Source: Dasypus novemcinctus
Lineage: Eukaryota; Chordata; Mammalia; Cingulata; Dasypodidae
Length of the DNA: 64,000 nt
Reading direction: 5' to 3'
NCBI RefSeq assembly: GCF_030445035.2
Contig: NC_080699.1
Location: 4,216,001-4,280,000 of the forward strand
The notes beneath the pieces were generated by a model. The model did no database searches, was not told where the DNA came from, and saw only the letters and a program-made list of their open reading frames with translations. This document shows, in pieces, positions 45,501-57,354 of this stretch (position 1 is the first letter of the stretch; every line of letters begins with the position of its first letter). Position numbers and translations under genes: made by a program.

Positions 45501-45749
45501 CTAATCTTGCTTTCCATTATTCCATTTTCTTTTTTTTTTTAACCCCTGTATTGCATTCTTTATATTTCCTACTAAAGTTTTAGGTTTCAAATTCTGTACT
45601 CAGTAGTGTCAAATTAGTTGTTTACTATTTTCATTGAGTTTAAAATTAAGCCATTATATTAGCATTTCTAGAAGTCAGTAAAGAATTTTTATTTAAACAA
45701 TTCAATTTTACATCATCTCTTTCCTCATATGGCAAGTAGTTTAAGTTTT

Positions 45750-45762
45750 AAGAATACTGGGA
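45750..45762 (+). repeat. Left target-site duplication of SINE 5
   Basis: AAGAATACTGGGA, repeated exactly at 46173-46185. Confidence 0.95.
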
Positions 45763-46172
45763 CGGCGGCGGACTTGGCCCAGTGGTTAGGGCGTCTGTCT
45801 ACCACATGGGAGGTCCAAGGTTCAAACCCCTGGCCTCCTTGACCCATGTGGAACTGGCCCATGTGCAGTGCTGATGCGTGCAAGGAGTGCTATGCCATGA
45901 CGCTGGGGTGTCCCCTGCGTAGGGGAGCCCCACGCACAAGGAGTGCGCCCTGTAAGGAGGGCCGCCCAGCACAAAAGGAAGTGCAGCCTGCCCAGGAATG
46001 GCGCCACACACACAACAAGATGACGCAGCGAAAAGAAACACAGATTCCCATGCCGCTGACAACAGCAGAAGCGGACAAAGAAGATGCAGCAAATAGACAC
46101 AGAGAACAGACAACTGGGGGAAGGGGGGGAAGGGGAGAGAAATAAATAAAAATAAATAAATCTTTAAAAAAA
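45763..46172 (+). mobile_element. DAS-type SINE 5, sense, long form (410 bp)
   Basis: The tRNA-like head starts CGGCGGCGGACTTGGCCCAG, with an A box at 45775-45785 (TGGCCCAGTGG) and a B box at 45819-45829 (GGTTCAAACCC). The body includes GGAGTGCGCCCTGTAAGGAG and the AAATAGACACAGAG block. The tail is (AAATAAA)n followed by ATCTTT and A9. Perfect 13-bp TSDs define both ends. Frames open on both strands inside it are artefacts. Confidence 0.95.
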
Positions 46173-46185
46173 AAGAATACTGGGA
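46173..46185 (+). repeat. Right target-site duplication of SINE 5
   Basis: Exact copy of AAGAATACTGGGA, partly overlapping the A tail. Confidence 0.95.
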
Positions 46186-46859
46186 ATTTTAGAACTAGAG
46201 TATTACATAACTGCTCATTTGCTTTATTCCACAATTCCCACAGAACGTTTTCAGGAGAACACAAAAACTGAGACCAATTTGTGTTTCTTAAAATCTCTAT
46301 CTGTTTTTTAGGGCATATCTTGCTAAGAATGCATGAATATGTATATTTGAAACTATTCAGAATAGCTTTCTTGGTTGTGTGACCAAATATATACAAATTT
46401 AGGCTCTTTTTTCCCCCATTGTTAGGGAATTGTGTTATCAGCTTTAATCCACTTCTAGGTTACTTTTTAGCATAATTAGCAAGTTTTTATTTTGTCTTGA
46501 GGAGCTAATTTCTTCTTTTTTTAAGAAAAACAAATTCTTAATTTTTTCTAGATGAATTTTATATTTATGTAGAGAAAAATAAGTTATCTTATAAAATTAA
46601 AATAGCTCCCCCTACTGCTCACAGTCTATTAACTAGAATTAAATTGAACCTATTTATAGGTTTAAGAAGAGAAAATATTTTTTTACATTGTGATTCTCCC
46701 TTCAGTAAAAAGGATTTACTTTATTTGTGCAATTCTTCCTCTGAACCATTTAAGAGTTTTTATTTTTCTATCAAAGTTATTTTAAGTATTTAAAACTGTT
46801 TTCTTTTTAATAAATTTCCATCATTTTAGCCAATTGCCCTGTTTTCTTGATATTGAATC

Positions 46860-47060
46860 CTATTATTATCAAATAGAAATGGTTTTTACTTTTCTTATCA
46901 AATGTTTTATTACCTTTTCATGTTTATGACTTTGACCAGAAAAATGTGTATAATCTTACTGAATAATAGTATTCTTTTTGCTTCTATTTTTCATGGGAAT
47001 GCTGTAGTTTCCATAGTGCTATTGAGTTTAAAACTCAGACTTCTTTTAGAGAGATCTGGG
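46860..47060 (-). mobile_element. L1 ORF2 RT region, antisense
   Basis: TATCAAATAGAAATGGTTTT, ACTTTGACCAGAAAAATGTG, CTGAATAATAGTATTCTTTTTG and CATGGGAATGCTGTAG parallel the reversed RT part of ORF2. The AT-rich DNA from 46190 to 46860 probably belongs to the same old element but is too diverged to align. Confidence 0.45.
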
Positions 47061-48590
47061 CTTGCTCATTTTTGGCCCATCAGTCTTATGTGAAATTAAG
47101 CTAAATTATTTTAGAGTCTGGATTAAGACCCACCTTTATTTATTAATAAATGATTTTTATTTATTAAGCATTTAAATATTAGCCAACATTTTATAAATCT
47201 AGATTCATTGGTATATACTGTGTTACATATATTTTCAGTTTATAGTTTGACATAAGTTCAAATATTCTGACTTATCTTAATAACTCAACATCTCTATTTC
47301 ACAATTAATTCTAGTTCTTTCCAGACATTTTCTTCTATTACAGATTTTTATACTCTGAAGTTATTAAACTTATATACAATTAACAATACTTTAAAAAATA
47401 ATTTTCTTTATATCTACTTACACTCTAGAATTATTTCTAATGTTTTTTCTCTTAATTTCCATAAAAGCTTAAGAATAAATTTAAGCAGTCATAATGCATA
47501 CTGGAAAATTGGCTCATTAAATGCTATTAAATTTTCTCCTAGATGTGACTTTGCAAACCAGAAACAGAAACCACTATATATAACCACACCAAATTGCACT
47601 AGGGACCCAATGATCACTCAGCCTACTTTTGTCTTTGCACCTTCTTTTACTTCTTTGTTATAATTTAAATAAAGGCCTGTTTCCCATCTGACCTTGATTT
47701 CACTAAGTTAGCCAAATTTTGAGTCAAAGCCCTTATTCTCCAGGATATTCAAACTACTTGGGTTGGTTGAATGAAAATGGATAATGAAGCCATAACTCAA
47801 AATTCAGGTGATTCTATTCATAGTGTAATAAAATTTTATCTTTTGATGAAAAATAAGCCAAAGAATTAAGCAAAGAGGGGAAGTTTTTCATTCTTCTTTA
47901 TCTATATGGGCATTTAGTTTAAATATTTGCTTCTCTCTTCCTAAGTGAGCTTCAATACTTTTTCTGTAAAACTCTGGTTAATAATATATATTCTATTTGG
48001 TCTTAATGTCTATTCATGTGATTTGACATCCACCTCTACTTGTCTTTTCTCTCTGCTTCGCATGACAATTTTTATCAAACTCCTTTTCTGGCTATGATCA
48101 AAACATACCTCTGGAACTGTTACCTGCTTTTCTTTCTCAGAAACTAAATTTAGCATTATACACCTAGTTTTGATCTCTGTTGATGATGTAAATGTGTCCT
48201 TTCCAACATATTTCTGTACCCCACAGGCAGGGTTTAGGAAGACCAGAATTATTTATAGTAAGTGTACCATATTTTGAAAATCTATCGAAAATCTAGTATT
48301 ATTGCATTTCGAAAGTTTATGCTAAATTTATCCTTTTATTTGCCTTGAAATTAGATACACTATTTGATTCATTTACATTTTTGATGCTCAAGAATTTTCT
48401 TTTATGACTAAATTGATAAATGTTTAATTACTGAGAATCTGCTCTCTACAAAATACAAATTACAAGAAAAATGACCCATTTTCCCTGTCCACAATGATCT
48501 TATAATGAATAACATTGATAAAAATAACTTGTATTATTGTACTTAAATTTTACTTGAACATATAAGCACTTTTTCACTCCTCAAGCCAAT
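47061..48590. other. AT-rich DNA
   Basis: No gene recognised. AATAAAGGCCTGTTTCCCATC at 47669-47690 looks like an LTR polyadenylation region, but the rest of an LTR is not evident. Confidence 0.35.
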
Positions 48591-48592
48591 AA

Positions 48593-48781
48593 GACTGGCC
48601 AAACCCAGATTGCCATCTGATATTGTAAATAAGATTTAGTTGAAACAAAGCCACATCCATGTTTTAAATATTATTTGTGGCTGCTTTCATGCAATGGCAG
48701 AGTTCAGTAGTTTTGACATGACCACATTGCTTCAAATATATTCTATCTTGCTTTTTAGAGAAAAAAGTTTTCTGACCCCTG
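48593..48781 (-). mobile_element. hAT-Charlie non-autonomous DNA transposon fossil
   Basis: TTGTAAATAAGATTTAGTTG, AACAAAGCCACATCCATG, GTGGCTGCTTTCATGCAATG, GCAGAGTTCAGTAG and the end TTTTCTGACCCCTG reproduce, in order, the reversed consensus of the mammalian element that begins CAGGGGTCGGCAAACT. The right terminal inverted repeat survives. Confidence 0.8.
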
Positions 48782-49274
48782 AGTTTGATGACACAGTTTT
48801 CAGTTACAAGTTTATTTTAAGAAATTGCTCTATTATGACTTTAGAAGCTAATATATATTTTTTATGTTAGAGGACCAATATGTCTTCAATTTTCTGTCAG
48901 TTTATTATTAAACATGTAGATGATGTTGAGATGATATAAGGAATCATATTTTATAATAAGAAATGCATTGATTGAATATTTAACAATATGTGAGTCCATA
49001 TTTATATCACACACATATAAGGAAACACCCAAAGCAGTAAAATTCACTCCAGTAGGACGTAAAACTCTAATTCCTGAAGCAGAGATCTATTTTTAATGCT
49101 TAACAGCAGAACCAGAGCCATGGATGAAGGCAGGGATAGGTGAGAGCTTGGTCTGGGAGATTCCTAGACAGATAGGCAGTAATTTAACGTGTTGACTACT
49201 CTGGGATTATTACCTAGCAGTTCACAAACATGTAAAGCCAATTAAAACAGAATGGGAGGATGAAAGAAGTGCGA
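48782..49274. other. Unique DNA
   Basis: Nothing recognised. Confidence 0.4.
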
Positions 49275-49435
49275 TTATATTTTCTGATCATCTACTATGA
49301 GGCAGGCACTAGTCTACCGCTACCTGTCTAAATGCAATCTGGTTTTTAAGCCTCAAATGATTCAGTTGTGAGAGACATAGAAATTTCCCTATTTTAAAGA
49401 GAAAAAGAATTCTCAGAACGTTATTAACAATTTCA
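49275..49435 (-). repeat. MIR SINE fossil, antisense
   Basis: ATCATCTACTATGAGGCAGG, CACTAGTCTACCGC and CCTCAAATGATTCAGTTGTG parallel reversed MIR (ctactatgtgccaggcac ...). Confidence 0.65.
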
Positions 49436-49444
49436 CATTCATGT

Positions 49445-49690
49445 TTATTAAATGCTAACTCTGCTTCAGATACACTGTTGGGAGCTTTGCACACTTCACT
49501 ATATTATATTTAGTGTTTTTTCAAGTAATACTGAAAGCTGACAGATGAAATGGTAGACACTATTCTCGCATTATCTGGCCAGAGGGCATAAGGGTTTACC
49601 CAAGGTAAGAGTGGCAGAGCCAACGTTAAAATCTAGTTCCATTTGACTAGATACATGACCGCTTAGTCAGAATCGTTTGCTGAGACCTTC
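49445..49690 (-). repeat. Second antisense MIR
   Basis: TTTATTAAATGCTAACTCTG, AGATACACTGTTGGGAGC, GACAGATGAAATGGTAGACA, TTTACCCAAGGTAAGAGTGG, CAGAGCCAACG and CATGACCGCTTAGTCAG. Collinear reversed MIR, same orientation as its neighbour. Confidence 0.65.
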
Positions 49691-49914
49691 TCTTGACACC
49701 TCATTAAGAGCCAGATCTTAAATAAGTTTCTTAAAGTTTTGGTAATTGGCAACTTTCGGAGAGAAAAAGCAGGCTTCCCTGATTCAACAGCCAAGTGTGT
49801 GCCATGGAAAATACTTCCTTAAGGGGCAAAACGCTGAAGTTATTCAGAACGCACTTGATGACTGAAGACTACTGGTGATACTGGTAGACCTCATACTCCC
49901 GCAGCCCTGGCAGA

Positions 49915-50130
49915 GGCAGTGCTGTAGAGTTTTCAGGTTTTAACCTTGGAGTAAGGCTGCCTTGGTTCAAATCATTGCTCTGTCACTTACTGACTATATT
50001 CTCTGTGGAAATTACATAATTTCTTTCTGTAAATGCTTCCTTGTCTTTTCAAAGGCAGTAACAATAATACATTCTTCCTCGGACTGTAAGGAGGATTGAA
50101 AGAGTCAGTACATATAAAGCCCTTAGAATA
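49915..50130 (+). repeat. MIR SINE, near full length
   Basis: GAGTAAGGCTGCCTTGG, TTCAAATCATTGCTCTGTCAC, TTACTGACTATATTCTCTGTG, GGCAGTAACAATAATAC and CATATAAAGCCCTTAGAATA follow the MIR consensus from head to tail. Confidence 0.85.
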
Positions 50131-51403
50131 TTATAATATTATCTGTGTCTCTCTCTCTCTTCGTCTTGATTTTCTATGTATTCAGACTTCATTTTCATTT
50201 TTAAACTTGGTATTTTATTTTCAGATTAGGTTGAAAATCTAGCACATTCTTTGCATAAATATCAGAAAATGAATTAGCCCTACTTATAAGATATTTAATT
50301 TATTTGGTAACTACAGCAAATTGAATCCTGAGATTTTTAATTACTAATGATTATGTGATTGAAACTAAATACATATTGATATATGTTATGTCTACACAAG
50401 TGTACATAAGATAAATGATGGTGTTTAATTTACATAACATGTGTGATTAATATTTTCATTATTTCAAGTGCATTTTTACCAGTTCAGCTGCTCTTTTTTC
50501 TCATTTATCCCATATGCAATAATGTAAGTCTTCTAACAGGCTAATGTCCATATGTGTTATTAGGACTTCAAGGCTATACACACGTGTACATGTGAGTGAA
50601 GGTATATGCTAACCTCACTGGAGACAGGGAATCAATTAATTAAAATAAATTTTCCAAAACCAGTTTCAAATTTTTCAGTCATTTCTGTATTACTCTCCTG
50701 TCAATGAAACATTATGGTTTACTTCTGATGATGGAAATAATTCATGAATGATGGTGCAGGTAGCACAGCCTGGTTCTATCTCTTTCCCTATCGGCTGCCA
50801 GTAGAAATTAGTACATTGAAAAATGAGAAAAAAATTATAAATCAGGGTTCCATAGATAGGATTACACACCATAAAAAGGACTCCAGTTGCAAAAAAGTGA
50901 ATCTGTGCCCATTTTGCCTCTCTATTGAATGTCCAGTGCTTCACACCCACCCTTGAGTGTGATATATATCCAATAAATGTTTGCGCAATGAAAATACGAA
51001 GGGACAAATTTTCTTGTGGAAGAATCTGGAAGAGTACAGATGATAGGGTTATATCTCTCACAGCAAGTAGGGATATCCAGTTGTAGGATAAATATCTTTA
51101 GAATTAAAAACAAAAAAGTAAAAAACAAAATCTTCCACTTGGTACCAGGAAGTTGAGTGTTCAGTATGAGTGCAAAACATCCATGGTCATTTCTTTCCAC
51201 TGGTAGGAAAGGAGAATGATAGAGGAATCCTTTATTTACTTAAGTCCTGTGCAGATAGTTGGAGGAGAGAATTGCAAGGCAAGGAGTTTTCCAGCTGCTC
51301 TTCTCAATTATTGGAAAGAAAAGTCGAATGACATGCATCAACAATTAAACATAAATTTCAGGCTAAACTCACCCGCTTTGAGCAGCAAGTTTCCATCAGC
51401 CTT
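50131..51403. other. Unique DNA with short (CT)n
   Basis: (CT)n at 50147-50160. An L2-tail-like TATCCAATAAATGTTTGCGC at 50968 may mark an old L2. The 123-codon minus frame at 50690-51061 has no motif. Confidence 0.4.
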
Positions 51404-51835
51404 TGTGTTAGTTTTCCAGGACTACTATGACAAATACCATGTCATAGGTTGGCTTAAACAACAGTAATTAATTGCTGCATGGTTTTGAAGACTAGAGGGA
51501 CAAAACCCAGATCTCAACAGGCCATGATTTCTCCTGGAGTCTGTCCCTCTCTGGTGCTGGCTTGCCACAGTCTTCGGGTTTCCTTGGTTGGCATCTCTGC
51601 CTCGCTCACGTGGCTTCTCTTCTGGCTTTCATTTCTGCTTTGTCTTCTGTGTTTTTCTCTAGATTTCCTCTCCTTATAAAGACTTCAGTCAAATGGATTA
51701 AGTCCCAACTTGATTCAAATTGGCTTCATCTAAACAGTAGCTACAAAGAACCTCTCCACTAATAAGTCCACGCCCTCACTTCATTAAGGAGCAAACAATA
51801 TCTTTGAAGTTCCTGTTACAAATGGGATCTCACCA
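51404..51835 (-). mobile_element. ERVL-MaLR-type LTR, antisense
   Basis: Begins TGTGTTAGTTTTCCAGGACT, then ACTATGACAAATACCATG, TTGGCTTAAACAACAG, GGTGCTGGCTTGCC, CTCCTTATAAAGACTTCAG and CAAATTGGCTTCATC, the reversed MaLR-like LTR order. No internal sequence adjoins it. The right boundary is approximate. Confidence 0.65.
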
Positions 51836-52199
51836 ACTCGTATGCAGATGAAGAGTTAAACTGTCTTTATAGAAGAGCTGACTCAATCCTCACCAGCCCG
51901 AAGACTATGTTTCTCCAATAGCTGAAGGTTACTAGGAAAGAGTAAAACATGAGCCCTTGATAACCAGTAAACTCTAGTCACAATTTAACAATAATATAAG
52001 CATCCACTTCTAGAAACTAGAGAAAGAAGTGCTAATCAAAATGAAGGGGGGACCTCTCCATTAGAAACAGAGTGGGCCTTGCCATCGCCAAATCTTCAAG
52101 ACTGGGGAATAAACAATGGAATAAAATAGATTTATTATTATTCTATTATAGACTTATTATTATTTTAGCAATGTAAGAACTCATATCATTGATATAAAG
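51836..52199. other. AT-rich DNA
   Basis: May be the 5' part of the L1 3' UTR that follows; nothing definite. Confidence 0.35.
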
Positions 52200-52525
52200 G
52201 CAATGGTACTCAGAGGTTCTGAGAGGAGGGAGATGGAAGAATAAATATAAAATGGGGGCATTTTCAGGATGTTGGAATTGTCCTGAATGATGTTGCAACG
52301 ATGGATACAGGCCATTATACAGTTTGGGATGATCTATAAAATTGGGTGGGTCAGAGTGTAAACTATAATGTAAACTATAGTCTACTGATTCAGTATGTGT
52401 TCATCAATTGTAACTCCACTAATGATGGTTGTTGTTAATGGGGGAAGTAGGAGAGGAGAGGGGAGGGGGTATATGGGACTCTCCTATATTTTTGATATAA
52501 CATTTCTGTAATCTAAAGCTTTAAA
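52200..52525 (+). mobile_element. L1 3' UTR
   Basis: GGAATTGTCCTGAATGATGT, GGGTGGGTCAGAGTGTAAAC, CTGATTCAGTATGTGTTCATC, GGTTGTTGTTAATGGGGG, GGGTATATGGGACTCTCC and TAATCTAAAGCTTTAAAAAA. Same family as the copies at 19.4, 29.2 and 39.3 kb; no SINE has inserted here. Confidence 0.82.
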
Positions 52526-52689
52526 AAAAACAAATGTAAAATAAAGTACATTAATGACAGCTGACAAATAATAATGACGAAGCTGCCTATGACATAAAGG
52601 AAAGAGCAGTGCCAATGAAGTAAAATAAAATAACAACAGAAAAGGAGCTCTTTGAAAATAGGTGTTAAGAAGTATTTAAAAGAAAAACT
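52526..52689. other. AT-rich DNA
   Basis: Nothing definite. Confidence 0.35.
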
Positions 52690-52793
52690 AAATCCCAAAA
52701 GAACACCACAGGTATTCTTGTAAAAATAAATAATTTGAAAAATGTAATATGAGCCAACAATTCCACTCCTAAATATATATACTCTAGAGTACT
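52690..52793 (+). mobile_element. Old L1 3' region, left of the LTR
   Basis: GAGCCAACAATTCCACTCCT followed by AAATATATATACTCTAGAG is the 'cagcaattccactcctaggtatatac' part of old L1s. It is interrupted at 52793. Confidence 0.7.
52789..52793 (+). repeat. Left 5-bp TSD of the LTR
   Basis: GTACT, repeated at 53210-53214. Five-base duplications are the usual product of ERVL integrases. Confidence 0.75.
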
Positions 52794-53209
52794 TGTCTTA
52801 GTTTGTCACAGGGCTGCTCGTGCAAAGTATCAGAAATGGGCTGGATTTTATAATGGGACTTTTATTTGGGTAAAAGCTTACAGTTCCAAGGCACCATCAG
52901 AAATATCTTCTCATCAAAGCAGCTACTAGGGATCATGGTGTCCTGCCACATGGTGAAGCAAGGTGGCAGCCCATCTCTGCTGAGGTCCCTGCCTTTGCCT
53001 CAAGGTTCACTGTCTCCCCAAGTTCAGCTGTGGTTTGAGGGTAGAGTCCCAAACTGCATCATACCTCACTGACATAGTCCAATCAAAAGTAATCTAATCA
53101 AGTGATCTAAAGTGAATCTGAGGCAATCAAAGGATATCACACCCACTAGAATAGATTAGTTTAAGAACATAATCTTTTGGCATTAAAAAAAGGGCTTCAA
53201 ACTGTCTCA
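52794..53209 (-). mobile_element. Solo ERVL/MaLR-type LTR with TSD
   Basis: 416 bp starting TGTCTTAGTTTGTC and ending ACTGTCTCA (TG...CA), bracketed by GTACT. Words TTATTTGGGTAAAAGC, CTGCCACATGGTGAAGC and TCCAATCAAAAGTAATCTAATC fit the reversed LTR. Removing it and one GTACT restores a continuous L1. Confidence 0.82.
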
Positions 53210-53214
53210 GTACT

Positions 53215-53710
53215 AAAAACTTTTATCTACAGAATGACTTGTACTCATAACAACTTTATCCAAAATATCTCAAAAGTAGAAACATGCAAATGTCTGTCAA
53301 CTGAAGAATGGACTATCTAAATGTCATTTATTCATATAATGGAATAGTATTTAAAAATAAAAAGGATTGATGTGTTGAGACATGCTACAATTTGGATGAA
53401 CCTCAAACATATTTTTCTTAGTTAGAAAAGTCATTCACAATAGACCTTATAATGGCATGATTCAAGAATAGGCAAATCTGTAAGTACAGACAATTGATAT
53501 GTGGTTGCTATTGGCAAGGGAGATGAGGGAATGGGTACTCACTGCTAAAGAATCGAAGATTTCTCTTTGGGAGTGATTAAAATGTTCTAAAATTAGGTTA
53601 CGTTGTTGGCTGTACACCTCTGTAAATATACTAAAACCATTCATGTGCACACTTTAAATGGGTGAATTTTGTAATATGTTAATTTGGTCTCAATAAATCT
53701 GATTTAAAAT
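53215..53710 (+). mobile_element. Old L1 3' region, right of the LTR
   Basis: Continues the L1: ACTCATAACAACTTTATCC, CTGTCAACTGAAGAATGG, ATTCATATAATGGAATAG, GACATGCTACAATTTGGATG, TGGTTGCTATTGGCAAGG and CACTTTAAATGGGTGAATTT, ending in TCAATAAATCTGATTTAAAA. Confidence 0.8.
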
Positions 53711-54769
53711 AATAGAGAAATATCCTGTTTATGTGAATAAATGAATATGCAAATTTGAAAGGGCAAAACATATCCCAGGAAAGAAAAATAGAGAATTTTT
53801 AGAGATAAAAATGCCTATGGGCATCCCAGCTCTCTTCCTACTACTTCAGAAAGCAGAGTGGGGAGGGGGGCTAGAAAGCAGAGTAAAAGATAGTGGTCCA
53901 CTAAAATGGGAAACAAAAACAAAACAGTGTATTTTGAGATTTTACTGGACTTCTCTGTGCTAAAATATAGTGAACCCAATTATCAAAGACTGAGGAAAAA
54001 ACAATTATCACATGAAATAAGTCCTGCAAAAAATGTGTTTCAAACCTCAAGACGACAGAGACATTACTTTTTTAAAAAAGACTAAAGATCCATTGCTGTC
54101 AACCGACAGATGATTCAGCAATGCAGAAAATAAGATTGGTAGTAAACATTGAATATATTTAAATAGCAGTATAAAATTAATCTAAAGACTGTAGAAATAA
54201 TATCATCAAAAATAACAGATATATTATAGGCCATGACAATTTTGAAAATATAATCAAATCTGAAAGTGGAGATAAAATCAGATTATAGAAAGTCACTCTG
54301 TAAATATGAGGATATTTTTTCTTTCAAATTTAAGTGGTCAAGTAATTAGGAATGGTAGGTACAATTCCTAGGACCCACAATATTTGTGGAGACTTGAGAA
54401 AATGTTTTCACTTCTTCTAAGAAATGAAATTTTAGAAAAGAATGTTTAGGTCAAATACATGTATTTAATATAGGCCTATCAATATATTCATCTTTATACC
54501 AATGGCATTATAAAATAATTTTGTTTTTTTTTCAATGGAGGAAAACCCAGGAATGCAAAAGTATACATGGGAGTCATGGTGAATCCCTGTGTGACTCATT
54601 GAGGGAAGAAGAAAACATCTGGTCATGGTTTACAGAAGAGGCTTCATGACACACTCACTGGGCTGCTACCATTTTCATCACACTCAGAACGAGTAGTCAA
54701 AGACCCTGGTGAACAACTTCAGACAGCACGTCTGGTTGGACACCGTCCCTCTATATTTCCATTCTGTTT
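53711..54769. other. AT-rich DNA
   Basis: Nothing recognised. Confidence 0.4.
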
Positions 54770-54950
54770 TCCCTGCATTTACTCCTTTCAACAGCCTTAT
54801 ACTGTAGGTGCCTTTATTATTTTACAGTTTCACAAGTAAGAAAAATGAGGTGGAGATAAGTAAAAGGGCCAAATGCAGAGCTAATCTAATTCTAAAGATT
54901 CAACTCCCGAACTTTGATTTATTGCCCCTTAGAAAGAGAACTATTGTACC
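54770..54950 (-). repeat. MIR SINE, antisense
   Basis: ACTCCTTTCAACAGCCTTAT, TATTATTTTACAGTTTCACAA, AAAAATGAGGTGGAGA and AACTCCCGAACTTTG follow reversed MIR. Confidence 0.6.
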
Positions 54951-56485
54951 CATAATAGTCATAGTCCAGAATATCCTAAGTCATTACCCCCCAAGTGGAA
55001 ATAGTCACTCTTTTTTATTTGACTGATATCCACAACAGGCTCTGGACCATGGTTACGAATGACCTGTAGACCTGGTGTTGGAAGCTCAGTGCCTGTGTGT
55101 GGCTCTCTCTCACCTGTACTCCTACTGACATGTTGCAAGGTGATCTCAGGCATTTGGGGCAAGGTCCTTGCTATGATGTTTGATGGTGAGTTCTCTTCAC
55201 TTCTCCATGGTAAGTTAAATAGGGGGCCTCTTCAGAATCTACGGGAATGGCATGAATAAAGGGTCTCAAGACACATGCTCATAACTACATCTACCAGAAT
55301 ACTCTAGCGGATGAGTGGAGCTCATAGTTTTATTAATAAAGGGGCATTTTAATTCACAACCCTACATTTTATTGATGAATGATTCCATAATAGATCACAT
55401 AAGAAAGATGGCATGATCAACAATGCTGGGTTCACGCATTCCTGGATTCCTTCACCTACAAAGTACATACATTACATTCAGCTCTTTTGATCTCTGGAGC
55501 CCAAACCAAGCACTTAGCCAAAATATTAGATTGTTTTTTAGCAATTCAATATGCCATATTTTTATTAAACTCTAATGAGGACAGATAAGTCACACCAATC
55601 TAGCTGATATTCTGCGCTGTACGATTAAAAGGAGAATGTACTACAGGAATCGCTTTTGAAATGATGATGGCATCTCAATTCCAGGGAGTTCAGGAAAATG
55701 GAATTAAGTACCTCATTTGAAACAATTATAAATATTAGAGATAGATAGATAAACAGAGACATCTGAGTATGCACATCACACAGGGATGCTTAAAAAATGA
55801 AACACCTAGATAGACAGTGCTGAAAATAGCCGTTATTTGTCATATAAATCAGTAATGTCCAGTCAAGCTGTAGATGATTCAGCCTAGTTAATTGATTTGA
55901 TGGAGCCTCCAAATGGTCAAAAATGAATATGTGTGTGTTTCTATGTTGGTAAGGGTGTCAGATAAGGAGACATGCTTATTCAGTGTCAAAGACATGATTA
56001 GCAATGCTTAATATATGTTAGTTTAATTTGATTCTATGTGTGTATATTTGTATATGTGTGGTGTTTAAAAAATGCAGGCATATTGAGAGGAAGACATAAT
56101 ATTTCTTCTTGTATAGAATTCATTTTGAAGTCAGTCCGGAAACTCCATTTCAATTACACAGTCCATTAGTAATGGCAATCATTGTTCTCTCTCTCTCTTT
56201 TTCCTTTCCTTTTATCTTCATATGAAAATTGATACTTTTTTTCTTTACATGGAAGATAATCTTTTAAGTTGAAATTCAAAAATTCAGGCGCCATCTGCTC
56301 AGCTAATATAGTTTAATCACCTTACTTCTCTTGGGGGGAAGGAGTTCCTATATCTTTTAAATTTCAGGAATGTATCTGTTTCCTCTCAAGTCTCTCTATA
56401 GTTCTTAAGAATTATTTTTGCCTTTGTATGATCAAAAATTATTCTGCTCAGAAGTTTGAGTTAAATCCTTTGCAGCTCTCTCAGC
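54951..56485. other. Unique DNA
   Basis: No gene recognised. A short GATA repeat (AGATAGATAGAT) at 55740, a (CT)n at 56186-56200. If the exon at 56.5 kb is real, 56.1-56.49 kb would be its 3' UTR. Confidence 0.35.
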
Positions 56486-56495
56486 TTGCTGGTGA

Positions 56496-56763
56496 TTATT
56501 GCTCAACAGCATTCACTTTCCTCAATTTCTTGCTGAATATAGCTTCTATTTTCTTCTCCAAAGAGGTTATAAATTTTTGCAATCTGTTTTGCCCTACGTG
56601 AATCACATCAAACACGCCCCGGAGAGATTGTGGTTCATCTTCTCTGACATCTGGGGTAGCAGTCCTAAGTGAAGGATCAAATACAGCACTGAGCTCTTTG
56701 AGTGAGGGGTTTGAAAATTCTATTTGATGCTTCTTTATACTTCCCCCTGCAAAGCACTGAAAG
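56496..56763 (-). CDS. Candidate terminal coding exon, unidentified
   Basis: On the minus strand, ATTGTTATTCTTTCAG (to about 56760) is a good splice acceptor; a second one, TGCTTTGCAG, lies 10 bases on. An open frame of about 85 codons follows to TAA (56496-56498). The translation is protein-like: GGSIKKHQIEFSNPSLKELS, then FDPSLRTATPDVREDEPQ, then a lysine-rich amphipathic C-terminus (RLQKFITSLEKKIEAIFSKK) that could form a coiled coil. Codons upstream of the acceptor are AT-rich and not protein-like, which fits an intron boundary and argues against a retrocopy. I see no repeat here and do not recognise the family. It could be the last exon of a gene extending beyond the window to the right. 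Confidence 0.4.
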
Positions 56764-56790
56764 AATAACAATACGTATTCCATATCTATT

Positions 56791-57354
56791 ACATATAACT
56801 ATTGCGAGGATTCATTAGATCATCTGTGCAATGCACTTTGAGCTCTTCAAAGAAAAAATGCTCTAGAATATTCTTTCTCCAGCTTTTCATCCTTTGATCC
56901 TTCAATGACCTTTTATTAAAGCTGAGAAAGTTAATTATTTTAAAGAAATTGTTTTCAAAAGATAGTAGTGATGAAGAGAGGGTTACACAGAACTTTTCCT
57001 TAAAAGCTCAGTTTAAAACAGCAGGCATGTGACCAATGTTAGTTACCTTCCCTGCGAAATAAGCTCTCTGATGCATACCTCAAAGCACCCTGCTGCTGTG
57101 CACTCACCTGCAGGTCTCACCCCAGTGCAAGGGCTTTTGCACTCATTTGTGTCCTTGGGAAGCTGTGACTCTCCACTTCCAGACTCCTAAATTGTGTGCA
57201 GTGCATCTACATGCTGAGCATAAGACTACCTGTGGCCTGGTGAGGGACGGCAGGCTAGGGCTCCAGGGAAACTACACTCAGCCACCAATTATTGGGACTA
57301 GTAGAATACACACATAGAACATGAAAACGGAGTCTATGTCACACGGAGCTGTAA
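56791..57354. other. Unique DNA
   Basis: Nothing recognised. Confidence 0.4.

Noticed and set aside
45763-45840. Functional tRNA gene
   Set aside because: The A and B boxes belong to a SINE head; the cloverleaf arms are not kept and the copy is followed by the SINE body, tail and TSD.
45846-46396. Several overlapping frames of 92-168 codons on both strands
   Set aside because: All are in or next to SINE 5, whose GC-rich body lacks stops.
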